From assembly GCA_022777455.1 (NCBI GenBank), contig JALFGI010000074.1, forward strand, positions 1 through 22,353: a stretch of DNA of 22,353 nt, written 5' to 3'. Both the position numbers and the translations under genes were made by a program. Below are positions 8,005 through 15,928 of the stretch, one piece after another. Within the stretch, counting starts at the first letter, position 1; every line of letters begins with the position of its first letter. This DNA is from Clostridiales bacterium. Its GTDB lineage: Bacteria; Bacillota_A; Clostridia; Oscillospirales; Oscillospiraceae. The notes under the pieces are model-generated. The model made no database searches. It had not been told where the DNA came from and worked only from the letters and a program-made list of their open reading frames with translations.

Positions 8005-8760
8005 ATGATAGGCCTTGTGAGAAATGAGTGGAAAAAAGTTTTTCTGCCGGTGCTATTGACAACGGTTCTTCTGGCAATCGCCATGAGTGTGTTGTCCTGT
8101 ACAATTTACCAAAATTATGTACTGCACTACGATTTAGAGGCATGGGAAGTTGGAACAGAACTGTTTTCTCTGCTTTATCCGCTATTTGTTGTGGTGCCGC
8201 TATGCTGGAATTTGTATTATGAGCGCAAAAATAACTTCCTGCTCTATGTCATGCCGCGAGTGAAAATTAAGAAGTACCTGACTGCCAAATGGATTGCATA
8301 TGCGCTGGGAACTCTTTGTATTATTGTGATTCCCTATATACTATCGGCGGTGTTTGCCATCTATGTGAAACCGCCAGTGGTTCCTTTCGTTGAAAATCCG
8401 TTTAGCCATATATTTGAAAACGCATTTATAAAGGCCCCGCTGTTATATGCAGTTGCCCTATCCCTTTGGAGGGGCATAGTCAGCCTTTTTGTAATGACCT
8501 TCGGATTTGTCCTCGCTTTATACTGCAAGAACATTTTTGTAATCCTTACCGGACCGTTTATGTATTCCATTTTAGAAAATTTTGTCCTGGCTATTCTCCG
8601 CTTGGAGAGGCTGCGACTGGTCGTAGCTTTTGATCCCGCAACAGTCGATCCAAAGGTCGTATCGATCTCCTCTTTCCTCTTTGGCCCGATTGTTTTAAGC
8701 ATTGTGATTGGCCTGACAGCGTTTCTTCTTTCTAAGAAAAATGCTGTCGTAACCATTTAG
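8005..8760 (+). CDS. ABC-2-type membrane permease subunit (first)
   Basis: This 251-residue integral membrane protein has about six hydrophobic helices (for example LPVLLTTVLLAIAMSVLSC, LFSLLYPLFVVVPLCWNLYY and the C-terminal FGPIVLSIVIGLTAFLL). The short basic N-terminus MIGLVRNEWKKVF is typical of ABC-2 permeases. A weak ribosome site (GAAAGGGATG) lies ahead of the ATG. It is followed nine bases later by a second permease and then the ATPase, so the three likely form one exporter. Comparable sets give immunity to, or export of, antimicrobial peptides, but the substrate cannot be read from the sequence. Confidence 0.82.
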   Translation: MIGLVRNEWKKVFLPVLLTTVLLAIAMSVLSCTIYQNYVLHYDLEAWEVGTELFSLLYPLFVVVPLCWNLYYERKNNFLLYVMPRVKIKKYLTAKWIAYALGTLCIIVIPYILSAVFAIYVKPPVVPFVENPFSHIFENAFIKAPLLYAVALSLWRGIVSLFVMTFGFVLALYCKNIFVILTGPFMYSILENFVLAILRLERLRLVVAFDPATVDPKVVSISSFLFGPIVLSIVIGLTAFLLSKKNAVVTI

Positions 8761-8769
8761 GAATCCGTT

Positions 8770-10269
8770 ATGATTACACTTATCAGAAAAAATCTCCGCT
8801 TGTGGGGATATGGAAAGTCGCTTGCCCTATTTGCCGGATGTATACTTTTTTCCATCAGCGGGAGGTTAAACGGAGGTATTGCATACGAGCGGCACATCTT
8901 GTCGGCGGTATCAGACCATTACTATCTGACCTATTTTGTGCTGCCGATTGTACTGTTAAGCTGCTTTTCCTTTATTGATGACGACGGAGAGCCAGTAATC
9001 TTACGGTTTCAAAGTTACCATTCTTATTTTCTGAAAAAATGGATTGGGGTCGGTTTGATTGCAGTCATTCTGACGGCTGTTCAAACTGGGGCAATTCTTC
9101 TGTCTGGTATAGGATTACCTTTAGGCAACGAATGGAACCTTGCTGCGGGTGCAACGGAAGCCGAGTTATTTTCCACTCTGGAACAGCTTTTTGCCAGTCC
9201 CTTGCAGGCGTTTGTCTGTTTTACCCTCTATCAGCTTATTGGAAGTTGGCTGATATTTGGAATCTGTATGTGGATTGGACATTTCACTGGGAGAAAGTGG
9301 ACGATTCGAATTGTAATCGTTCTTTATGTCCTCTCGGCTGTGTGGATCAAGCTTCCGGCAATTCAAAATATTCCGCTGACGAGTTTTAATCATTTGCTGA
9401 TTTTACACCACAATTTGGGCGTGCCCCATCGTTTAGAGATAACTGCCTTTACTTTGCTGCTCATTGTTTTGATAATTGCTATATCTATTCGGTTTGCGTG
9501 GCGGGGACAGTTGCCGCATATACAGTTATCCCACCGTGGTATAGCTGGCTACTATTTCCATGCGCTCATGATCCCTCGTAATCTGCTGATTCTTTTAGGT
9601 GTTGTGTTGGGAGTTTCGATTTACAAAGGCTTAGGCAATGGCACCGCCCTATCAGGATTGGAATGGATTTATGCCCTGTTTGCAGGACATGGAACCGGAT
9701 ATTTTCAAGTTTTACCTTTTCTTGAACTGCTGATTACCGGCGGTGTGCCCCTTTACCTGCTTGCCGCTTTTGTGGAGCAAACAGTGAACGGGCAATCTAT
9801 ATTTGTTTCTGTGCGCTCGAAGGGCCGCAGGCATTTGATGAAGAGCATTTTATTGGTCAGCATAAAGTTTCTCATGGTATATGCAATCTTTTGGCTTATG
9901 GCTGGCCTTATAGGGGCATCCCTATTCAGCACTGGATTAACAATCGTTTCTTTCAGGCTTATGCTCTATGCGGTTTTAATGAAGTGCCTTGATATATTGG
10001 TGCAATATCTGATTATGCTCGGCATCTACATTGCCACAAGACAGGTTACAATCGGTTTCCTTGTGTTAGTGGCGGGAAATCTGCTCTGTATCATTCCGGG
10101 GAATTGGGTAGCTTATTCGCCCTTTGGCCTTTCCAGCCTGACAAGAATTTCTGTTGTGGAACCGGGAATTGGAATTTCCGCTGTGTCCGCCTTTGGTATA
10201 GAGGCCGCTATTTTAACGCTGATGATTGCAGGAATCCTTATGTGGGGCTACAAGAAAATATTGAATTAG
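8770..10269 (+). CDS. Large membrane permease subunit (second)
   Basis: A 499-residue protein with about twelve hydrophobic segments across the whole length. The N-terminal half (FVLPIVLLSCFSFIDDD, LIAVILTAVQTGAILLSG) and the C-terminal half (ILLVSIKFLMVYAIFWLMAG, MIAGILMWGYKKILN) suggest a doubled ABC-2 permease or a permease with extra helices. I do not recognise a named family. It starts nine bases after the first permease and ends 11 bases before the ATPase start, so all three are very probably one transporter. GC content is visibly lower than in the recombinase and relaxase genes. Confidence 0.78.
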   Translation: MITLIRKNLRLWGYGKSLALFAGCILFSISGRLNGGIAYERHILSAVSDHYYLTYFVLPIVLLSCFSFIDDDGEPVILRFQSYHSYFLKKWIGVGLIAVILTAVQTGAILLSGIGLPLGNEWNLAAGATEAELFSTLEQLFASPLQAFVCFTLYQLIGSWLIFGICMWIGHFTGRKWTIRIVIVLYVLSAVWIKLPAIQNIPLTSFNHLLILHHNLGVPHRLEITAFTLLLIVLIIAISIRFAWRGQLPHIQLSHRGIAGYYFHALMIPRNLLILLGVVLGVSIYKGLGNGTALSGLEWIYALFAGHGTGYFQVLPFLELLITGGVPLYLLAAFVEQTVNGQSIFVSVRSKGRRHLMKSILLVSIKFLMVYAIFWLMAGLIGASLFSTGLTIVSFRLMLYAVLMKCLDILVQYLIMLGIYIATRQVTIGFLVLVAGNLLCIIPGNWVAYSPFGLSSLTRISVVEPGIGISAVSAFGIEAAILTLMIAGILMWGYKKILN

Positions 10270-10280
10270 GAGGACAAAAT

Positions 10281-10958
10281 ATGAGTTCATATATTGAAGT
10301 AAGAAATGTATCAAAAAGTTTTAGCGGCAGGGCAATTCTTCAGAATATTTCCCTGTCTGTAGAACAGGGAACAACTGTTGGTTTGGTTGGCGCTAACGGC
10401 AGCGGAAAGTCGGTGCTGTTCAAGATTATATGCGGCTTTGAGAAGCCAGATCAGGGCAGCGTATATGTGCGTGGCAGGCAGATTGGCAAAAATGGTCGTG
10501 ACTTCCCCGCAGACATGGGTGTATTTATCAATTCCCCTGGCTTTATCGGTATTTACAGTGGCTTTCAAAACCTGAAATTCCTTGCGGACATTCAAGGGAA
10601 AATTGGAGAGAAAGAAATTCGGCAGACCATGACCAAAGTGGGGCTTGACCCCGATAACAAAGCGAAAGTAGACAATTATTCTCTTGGCATGAAGCAGAAA
10701 TTAGGGCTTGCACAGGCGATTATGGAAGGGCAAGATATTCTGATTTTGGATGAGCCTTTTAACGCGCTGGACTACAAAACCTATGAGGATGTAAAGACAA
10801 TCATCCGTATGCTGAAAGCGGAAGGCAAGACCATTTTTCTGACTTCACACCATTTCAAAGACATTGAACAACTATGCGATCAGGTGTACTCGATTGAAGA
10901 TTGCAGACTAATTCCGATTACGGAGGAAATTGCTTCTCGCTATAGAGAGATGGAATAA
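10281..10958 (+). CDS. ABC transporter ATP-binding protein
   Basis: A 225-residue ATPase with all family motifs: Walker A GANGSGKS (37-44), signature YSLGMKQ (133-139), Walker B DILILDEP (D157-E158) and the H-loop TSHH (190-191). Of two possible starts, the ATG at 10281 is right because AGGAGG stands 7 nt ahead; the upstream extension is the second permease gene read in another frame. It energises the two permeases just upstream. SLGMKQ in the signature is common in ABC-2 exporters for peptides or drugs. The two-component system of the same cluster probably controls its expression (inference from gene order). Confidence 0.93.
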   Translation: MSSYIEVRNVSKSFSGRAILQNISLSVEQGTTVGLVGANGSGKSVLFKIICGFEKPDQGSVYVRGRQIGKNGRDFPADMGVFINSPGFIGIYSGFQNLKFLADIQGKIGEKEIRQTMTKVGLDPDNKAKVDNYSLGMKQKLGLAQAIMEGQDILILDEPFNALDYKTYEDVKTIIRMLKAEGKTIFLTSHHFKDIEQLCDQVYSIEDCRLIPITEEIASRYREME

Positions 10959-10984
10959 CCCGTTAAAAGCAATAAGAAAGGTAG

Positions 10985-11025
10985 CTGCCGGACGGCGGCA
11001 AAGAAAAAAAGTCGTCGTCCAGCAG
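10985..11025 (+). other. Hairpin after the ABC operon
   Basis: Bases 10985-10997 (CTGCCGGACGGCG) pair with 11013-11025 over 13 positions, with one mismatch and one G-U, around an A-rich loop. It lies 26 nt after the ATPase stop and before the stronger hairpin at 11042-11084. The role is unknown; an mRNA 3'-end structure is likely. Confidence 0.5.
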
Positions 11026-11041
11026 TCCTATCAACACGCCT

Positions 11042-11084
11042 ATAAGAAACGGCGGCTTTGAATTTCAGAGCCGCCGTTTCTTAT
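11042..11084. terminator. Strong terminator, probably bidirectional, after the ABC operon
   Basis: ATAAGAAACGGCGGCT (11042-11057) is the exact reverse complement of 11069-11084. The GC-rich core is flanked by an A-rich left side and a T-rich right side (TTTCTTAT), which suits termination in both directions. It closes the transport operon. Confidence 0.8.
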
Positions 11085-11143
11085 GCCCTCGACAAAGGAG
11101 TGACGCCTATACGCTGACACGGCGGATTTAGGAGGGAGTCGCC

Positions 11144-11242
11144 ATGAAGCACACTGACCGCCGACAAATTCAGACGATATTTGCACTATCGTCAAAAAAG
11201 CCCGGCCACCGGACAGGCCCCGTCTGGCAGCCATGTATATGA
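11144..11242 (+). pseudogene. Short ORF with strong ribosome site, split by IS21
   Basis: An ATG at 11144 follows AGGAGG (11130-11135) at good spacing. As found, it reads 30 own codons (MKHTDRRQIQTIFALSSKKP ...) and then runs into the IS21 end and stops. Removing the IS and one copy of its AGCCA target gives a 38-residue basic ORF ending at 14295. I do not recognise it. It could be a tiny protein or leader peptide for the sigma-like genes downstream. The region 10959-11396 otherwise holds only two hairpins and the IS21 left end. Confidence 0.4.
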
Positions 11243-11396
11243 CGCTCCATTAGAACCAACTGCACGGAAAAACCAAACCACTTCGACGGTGAAATAGAAC
11301 CACCTTGTCGGTTGGCTGTGCCAGTCGGTAATCCAACTCCTATAATGGTAAATGGCGCACGTTTGTGCGACTATCATTTATAGGAGGTCGATAATC

Positions 11397-12956
11397 ATGG
11401 TTAATTATCGAGAAATCCTGAGACTGCATAGTCTCAACTACTCACAGCGGGAGATCGCTGCAAGCGTACACAGTTCCCGCAGTACGATTCAGGAGGTATT
11501 GAATCTGGCATCAGCACTCAAGATCAGCTGGCCGCTATCTCCAGAAATAACAAATGCCGTCTTGGAATCTCTGCTCTATCCGGAGCGCAAAAACAAGGGA
11601 ACGGATCGCATGATGCCTGACTTTCCGAAAATCCATCGTGAACTGGCCCGAAAAGGAGTGACTCTTTCCCTGCTCTGGACGGAGTACTCTGCTGAAGCGC
11701 AGGCTGCCGGCAAAAAGTTTTATATGTCCACCCAGTTTGGTGATCTTTATCGCGCATGGGCAAGAATCAGCAAAGCGACTATGCGTATCCAGCGCAAGCC
11801 CGGCGAGACTCTGGAGGTTGATTGGGCAGGCGCAACGGTTGATATATTTGACCGCGTTACCGGAGAGATTACACCAGCTTATCTGTTTGTCGCTGTATTA
11901 TCATGCAGCAGTTACACCTATGTGGAGCTCTGTCAGGATATGAAGACAGAAAACTTTATTCAAAGCCATGTGCACGCATATGAGTATTTTGGCGGTGTAA
12001 CCCGGTTGCTTGTGCCCGACAATCTCCGTGCCGGAGTTACAAAGAACACCCGGTATGAAACTGTAATTCCCCGGGCCTATCATGAAATGGCCGAGCATTA
12101 TGACACTGCAGTTGTTCCTGCCCGCCCGAAGGCCCCGGATGATAAACCGAATGCGGAAGGGTCAGTTAAGTTTGCGACCACATGGATTCTTGCTGCCATC
12201 CGTAACTACCACTTCTTTTCATTTGAAGAAGCAAGAGCTACGGTCGCCGAAAAACTGGAAGAACTCAATAACAAACCTTTCCAGAAACGTGTTGGATGCC
12301 GCCGCTCCGCTTATGAAGAAGAAGAAAGGGAATTTATGCATCCGCTTCCGTCTACTCCTTATGAGATGGCGGTATGGAAACCAGCTACGATACAGAATGA
12401 TTATACGGTTTATGATGGGATCAACCGTTACTCAGTTCCATTTGACCTGATCGGCGAACAGGTCGATATCCGCCTCACCAAAGATACTGTTGAGGTATTC
12501 TTCCATGGCAGCCGGGTTGCTTCTCATGTGCGCCGTAAAAAGGCGCAGAGGGATGCGCTCATGATCCCGGAACATATGCCGGAAGCCCACAGGAAATATC
12601 TTTCTTATAACAAAGACGCTTTTCTTTCCTGGGCGGAACAGGCCGGTCCATATATCACAAAGACTGTCAGGAGTTTTCTGGAATCCGGAAAAGAACCGGA
12701 ACAGGGTTATAAGTACTGTGCAAGCCTCATGAAAGCCGCTGACCGTTATAGTCAGGAGCGTGTGGACGCTGCGTGCGAGCGTGTCCTTTCTTTCTCGACA
12801 AAACCAGCACTGCGGAGCATCCTCACTGTCCTGAAAAACGGGCAGGACAGGATCCCGTTGAATAAAGTACCGGAACGGACAACCACGCCGGCTACGCGCG
12901 TTAAAGGCATTACACGTGGTGCCGATGCCTTCCGGAAGGGAGGTGCTAACGCATGA
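11397..12956 (+). CDS. istA: IS21 transposase IstA
   Basis: A 519-residue DDE transposase. The N-terminal helix-turn-helix (YREILRLHSLNYSQREIAASVHSS) binds the ends. The catalytic domain shows D142 (EVDWAGA), D208 (VPDNLRAG) and E254 (PNAEGSVK), followed by the YDGINRYSVP region common to IstA. The ATG at 11397 is chosen because AGGAGG lies nine bases ahead; an earlier in-frame ATG at 11352 lacks this. A TATAAT at 11341-11346 may be its -10. Its stop overlaps the istB start (ATGA), the normal coupled arrangement in this family. Confidence 0.96.
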   Translation: MVNYREILRLHSLNYSQREIAASVHSSRSTIQEVLNLASALKISWPLSPEITNAVLESLLYPERKNKGTDRMMPDFPKIHRELARKGVTLSLLWTEYSAEAQAAGKKFYMSTQFGDLYRAWARISKATMRIQRKPGETLEVDWAGATVDIFDRVTGEITPAYLFVAVLSCSSYTYVELCQDMKTENFIQSHVHAYEYFGGVTRLLVPDNLRAGVTKNTRYETVIPRAYHEMAEHYDTAVVPARPKAPDDKPNAEGSVKFATTWILAAIRNYHFFSFEEARATVAEKLEELNNKPFQKRVGCRRSAYEEEEREFMHPLPSTPYEMAVWKPATIQNDYTVYDGINRYSVPFDLIGEQVDIRLTKDTVEVFFHGSRVASHVRRKKAQRDALMIPEHMPEAHRKYLSYNKDAFLSWAEQAGPYITKTVRSFLESGKEPEQGYKYCASLMKAADRYSQERVDAACERVLSFSTKPALRSILTVLKNGQDRIPLNKVPERTTTPATRVKGITRGADAFRKGGANA

Positions 12957-13746
12957 TCGACGTATCTACCAAAGATATCCTCAAAGCAATGCGCTGTACT
13001 GCCATGGCTGCAGAATTCGAAAGACAGCTGACGGATCAGGATACCTACGGACAGCTTGGTTTTGAAGAACGCTTCGCCCTGATCGTAGATGCCGAATGGA
13101 ACCGCCGGCAAGCCAACAAACTTGCAAAAGGAATACACAACGCAAGATTCTCAGAACCAGGAGCATCTATAGAAGGAATAGAATACTATCCCGAACGAAA
13201 GCTGGATAAAGCTCAGATGCTGCGGTTCGCTACTTGTAAATATATCGATGACGGCCACCATATCATTCTGAGCGGAGCCAGTGGTGGAGGTAAGACATAC
13301 CTTGCCTGCGCCCTTGGGAACGCGGCCTGCCGGAAGTTCAAAAAAGTGCAGTATATTCGTATGCCGGAACTTCTGGACGAATTGAATGTTGCCAAAGGAA
13401 CCGGAACATTCCGCAAAACAATCGACCACTACCGGAAGGTGGACCTGCTTATTCTGGATGAATGGCTGATCCGCCCTCTTGCCCAGCAGGAATCTTATAA
13501 CATGCTGGAAATCGTGGAAGCACGGGCGAACAGTTCCAAGGGTCTATGATCTTCTGTACCCAGTACGAAACAGATGACTGGTATGGAAGGATTGACCCGG
13601 AGTTTGCAGAAGGAAGCCCCATATCCGAAGCAATCATGGATCGGATCATCCACAATGCTTACAACGTCTTTATTGCGGGGAATGTTTCCATGCGCAAGCG
13701 TCATGGACTCCGTGCATCCGCCGAAGGGAAGGCAGGTGAAGCATAA
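12953..13746 (+). pseudogene. istB: IS21 helper ATPase IstB, frameshifted
   Basis: IstB is the AAA+ ATPase that assists IstA. The first frame (12953-13549) has the IstB N-terminus, Walker A GASGGGKT and Walker B LLILDEW. It breaks after NSSKG, where GGTCT stands in place of an expected GGTTCT. The second frame (13546-13746) carries the normal C-terminus: [20 protein letters not shown] ... [11 protein letters not shown] ... KRHGL. The two frames meet at ATGA (13546-13549), so termination-reinitiation could give two pieces. A simple one-base deletion or a sequencing error is more likely. If real, this IS copy is probably unable to move by itself. Confidence 0.85.
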
Positions 13747-14090
13747 TGATCGACAGTGATTACAGGGCGTGGGATGAATGCCCAGGTGTTGATAACTGCG
13801 AACTCATTCATTCCTTTTTGGAACTGGTCGATTCGATGGTGCGGGATATCCAGCATTTGAAGGCTGAAACAATCCGTGCCAGATACGAACTGAGCCAGAA
13901 ATACGATCCCGAACACGAATGGATCACGACCGTTGATATCTTGTCGAATCTGGATTCTCCTCATTATGACAGCCTGGCGTATCAGGAATATGTCATGGCT
14001 TACTATGATGGCGGTGATCCTATGTCATTTAAGGATTACATTGATTCAATGGTCAACCTTTCCAAAGGGATCGACGATGAAAAGTATTAA
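13746..14090 (+). CDS. Third ORF of the IS21 element, function unknown
   Basis: A 114-residue acidic protein whose ATG overlaps the istB stop as TAATG, so it is translationally coupled to the transposition genes. It lies wholly inside the IS ends. I recognise no domain; it is mostly helical in appearance, with no membrane segment and no cysteine cluster beyond C13 and C18. IS21 elements normally carry only istA and istB, so this is a passenger or accessory gene. It might help transposition or immunity, but nothing in the sequence shows which. Confidence 0.7.
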   Translation: MIDSDYRAWDECPGVDNCELIHSFLELVDSMVRDIQHLKAETIRARYELSQKYDPEHEWITTVDILSNLDSPHYDSLAYQEYVMAYYDGGDPMSFKDYIDSMVNLSKGIDDEKY

Positions 14091-14179
14091 TTACTGAGAT
14101 TACTCCCGTCCGTTCTGCTGTATCCGGCATTGCGGATGGGAGGACAAAATAACCTGCCGGACTTGTAAAACACATCTGC

Positions 14180-14198
14180 CGGATGGTACAGCCATCCG
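14180..14198 (+). terminator. Hairpin near the IS21 right end
   Basis: CGGATGG (14180-14186) pairs perfectly with CCATCCG (14192-14198) around TACAG, followed by TTATAGTTT. It lies after the last IS gene and may end the IS transcript. The rest of 14096-14263 is the IS right end. Confidence 0.5.
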
Positions 14199-14415
14199 TT
14201 ATAGTTTCCGGCAAGGTGGTTCAGTTTTTCCGTGCAGTTGGTCTTTTCAGACCGTCATATACAAGCCAGTGCGAAAATTGTCACAATGTAACTGAATACC
14301 GTATTTTTTGCGCTCGAATCGCTTCATGCTGTCCGGGCGTTTTTTCATACCTACGGGGCCGGAACATCGGGCCAACATGGCCCGAACCCTGCCCCCGGTG
14401 TCGTTCCCCGCCGCC

Positions 14416-14447
14416 CCGTTCAGATTTTCCCGCAAAAATCTGAACGG
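14416..14447 (+). promoter_or_regulatory. 13-bp hairpin abutting the ribosome site of the first sigma-like gene
   Basis: CCGTTCAGATTTT (14416-14428) pairs exactly with 14435-14447 around CCCGCA. The last two stem bases (14446-14447) are the first bases of the GGAGG ribosome site (14446-14450) of the gene at 14459. There is no T-run, so translational or attenuation control is more likely than termination. Bases 14296-14415 show no gene that I can support. Confidence 0.65.
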
Positions 14448-14458
14448 AGGAAAGGCCG

Positions 14459-14872
14459 ATGGAAGTCACCATCAATTACAACGGACAAGCTGTGGCCGTG
14501 GAGGTCACGCTGGAAGTCTATGAATTTCTTGACCGGGCCGACCACAAAGCCGAGAACCTGTCCCATGAGCAGCGGCGGCATTGGGATGGCCGGGAGTTTG
14601 ACGAATACATAGTTGCCACCGAGGGCGTGGGTATCTACGGCGAAACACCGGAAGAATACCTTTGCCGTATGGAAACGCTGGGGGAGCTGATGGCCGTCCT
14701 GGACACCTGCACCGAGGCCCAGCGCCGCCGGTTCCTGCTCTATGCGCTTGACGGGCTGAGCCTTGCAGAGATCGGTGTGCTGTGCGGCTGCTCCAAAGTG
14801 GCTGTGTATCAAAGTGTGGAGGCGGTCAGAAAAAAATTTATAAATTTCTTTGAGAACAGGCTTAACGAATGA
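14459..14872 (+). CDS. Sigma-70 region-4-like protein (first)
   Basis: This 137-residue protein ends in a sigma-factor-like helix-turn-helix: TEAQRRRFLLYALDGLSLAEIGVLCGCSKVAVYQSVEAVRKKF. The N-terminal half (MEVTINYNGQAVAVEVTLEVYEFL, DEYIV) is typical of small sigma-like proteins on clostridial mobile elements. No region 2 core-binding helices can be recognised, so it may be a regulator using a region-4 fold rather than a full sigma factor. The start is set by GGAGG 8 nt ahead. Two related genes follow, separated by a hairpin. Confidence 0.82.
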   Translation: MEVTINYNGQAVAVEVTLEVYEFLDRADHKAENLSHEQRRHWDGREFDEYIVATEGVGIYGETPEEYLCRMETLGELMAVLDTCTEAQRRRFLLYALDGLSLAEIGVLCGCSKVAVYQSVEAVRKKFINFFENRLNE

Positions 14873-14920
14873 CCTGTTTTCTGGCTACCAAGTGAAAGGG
14901 ATCATTTCCCTTATCTCAGC

Positions 14921-14954
14921 GAGGGGCGGACAGCGGACGAGCTGTCCGCCTCTC
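14921..14954 (+). terminator. Hairpin between the first and second sigma-like genes
   Basis: GAGGGGCGGACAGC (14921-14934) pairs with 14941-14954 (14 bp with one G-U) around GGACGA. It is followed by CCATTTT and then the ribosome site AGGAGG of the next gene. A smaller hairpin, AAGGGA/TCCCTT, lies at 14896-14912. The pair may be an attenuator controlling how much of the operon is read. Confidence 0.65.
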
Positions 14955-14975
14955 CCATTTTCAGGAGGTAAGCCT

Positions 14976-15428
14976 ATGAAAACAATCAATCTGCGGTGGA
15001 TTTATCCCCACTACCGGCACGACGAGTTTGTAGAGGTCAGCGACGAGGTCTGGGAGGCCATGCGGCAGGCCCAGCGCGAGATGAACAACTATGAGCGCCG
15101 GAAGGTCTACCACCGCGCCTGGTACTCCCTGGACGCATATAGCTGGACGGAGAACTACGCGCTGGAACACGGCAGATCGCCGGAGGATATTCTGGTGGAG
15201 CGTGAGGAACGGGCCGCCCGCCTGCGGCTGGTTGCCGCCCTGCCGGTGGCTTTGGCTCATACCACTCCGACACAGGCCCGCCGTGTTCACGCCTACTACA
15301 TTGCCGGTATCAAGCAGCCGGAAATCGCCCGGAGAGAGGGTATCCATAGCAGCAAGGTTAGCGTTGCCATCCGCCGGGGGCTGCGGAATATGCGCCGTTG
15401 CTATGATGACCTTTTTCAAACAGAGTGA
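14976..15428 (+). CDS. Sigma-70 region-4-like protein (second)
   Basis: A 150-residue protein beginning MKTINLRWIYPHYRHDEFVEVSDEVWEAM and ending in a region-4 helix-turn-helix (TPTQARRVHAYYIAGIKQPEIARREGIHSSKVSVAIRRGLRNMRR). Sigma-like proteins of this kind occur on many ICE/IME of gut Firmicutes and are thought to regulate element genes. The ATG at 14976 follows AGGAGG 7 nt ahead. It is a clear paralogue of the next gene, sharing TINL, FVEVSDE, SPED, QARRVxAxY and the final RGLR/AALR helix. The two genes are 10 nt apart, consistent with a tandem duplication followed by divergence. Confidence 0.85.
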   Translation: MKTINLRWIYPHYRHDEFVEVSDEVWEAMRQAQREMNNYERRKVYHRAWYSLDAYSWTENYALEHGRSPEDILVEREERAARLRLVAALPVALAHTTPTQARRVHAYYIAGIKQPEIARREGIHSSKVSVAIRRGLRNMRRCYDDLFQTE

Positions 15429-15438
15429 GGGCGTGCCT

Positions 15439-15900
15439 ATGCAGACCATCAATCTCAAACAATATTATCCATTTTGCAAAGAGGACATTTTTGTGGAGGT
15501 GTCCGATGAGATCGTCGAAGCGTTTCTTCTGGACAAGAGAGCCGAGGCCGCCAGAGATCGCAAGATGTTCCGGTATAAGGCGTTTTATTCCCTCGATTGT
15601 AGCGATGGAATCGAAAATGCCGCCATCGGCTGGGCGCAGCCATCGCCGGAGGATCATCTGATAGAAAAAGAAGAATTAGCCGAATACGAAGAACTGATAC
15701 GGCGATTGTACGAAGCCATTTCCTCCCTGCCGCCTATGCAGGCTCGCCGTGTCTACGCCCGCTATATGCTGGGTATGAAAGTGAAAGATATTGCCGCAAT
15801 GGAGGGTATCACGCCATCACAGGCGGGAAAATCCATCCATGCCGCACTGCGGAGGCTGCGCCGGTACTTTGCTCGACAGAAATGGACGGTCAATCTATGA
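15439..15900 (+). CDS. Sigma-70 region-4-like protein (third)
   Basis: This 153-residue paralogue of the preceding gene begins MQTINLKQYYPFCKEDIFVEVSDEIVEAF. Its C-terminal helix-turn-helix is LPPMQARRVYARYMLGMKVKDIAAMEGITPSQAGKSIHAALRRLRR. The ATG at 15439 begins the shared N-terminal motif; upstream in-frame sequence belongs to the second sigma-like gene in another frame. GC content is lower than in its neighbour, suggesting that the copies came together by recombination rather than very recent duplication. It precedes the DUF3847 gene by 28 nt and is likely in the same transcript. Confidence 0.85.
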   Translation: MQTINLKQYYPFCKEDIFVEVSDEIVEAFLLDKRAEAARDRKMFRYKAFYSLDCSDGIENAAIGWAQPSPEDHLIEKEELAEYEELIRRLYEAISSLPPMQARRVYARYMLGMKVKDIAAMEGITPSQAGKSIHAALRRLRRYFARQKWTVNL

Positions 15901-15928
15901 GTATTTTCAAAGAAAAGAGGTGCCTGAC

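Larger units (their letters stand above)
11234..14263 (+). mobile_element. IS21-family insertion sequence
   Basis: The 3030-bp element starts TGTATATGACG and ends CGTCATATACA. The ends are long imperfect inverted repeats of about 50 bp that share AACCAACTGCACGGAAAAA-like blocks and a further AACCACCTTG block. It is flanked by a 5-bp direct repeat AGCCA (11229-11233 and 14264-14268), which shows a simple transposition. It carries istA, a frameshifted istB and an extra small gene, all on the plus strand. The interrupted target is a short ORF ahead of the sigma-like genes. Confidence 0.95.

Noticed and set aside
10104..10280. 59-residue N-terminal extension of the ABC ATPase
   Set aside because: It is the second permease gene in another frame; AGGAGG before 10281 marks the real start.
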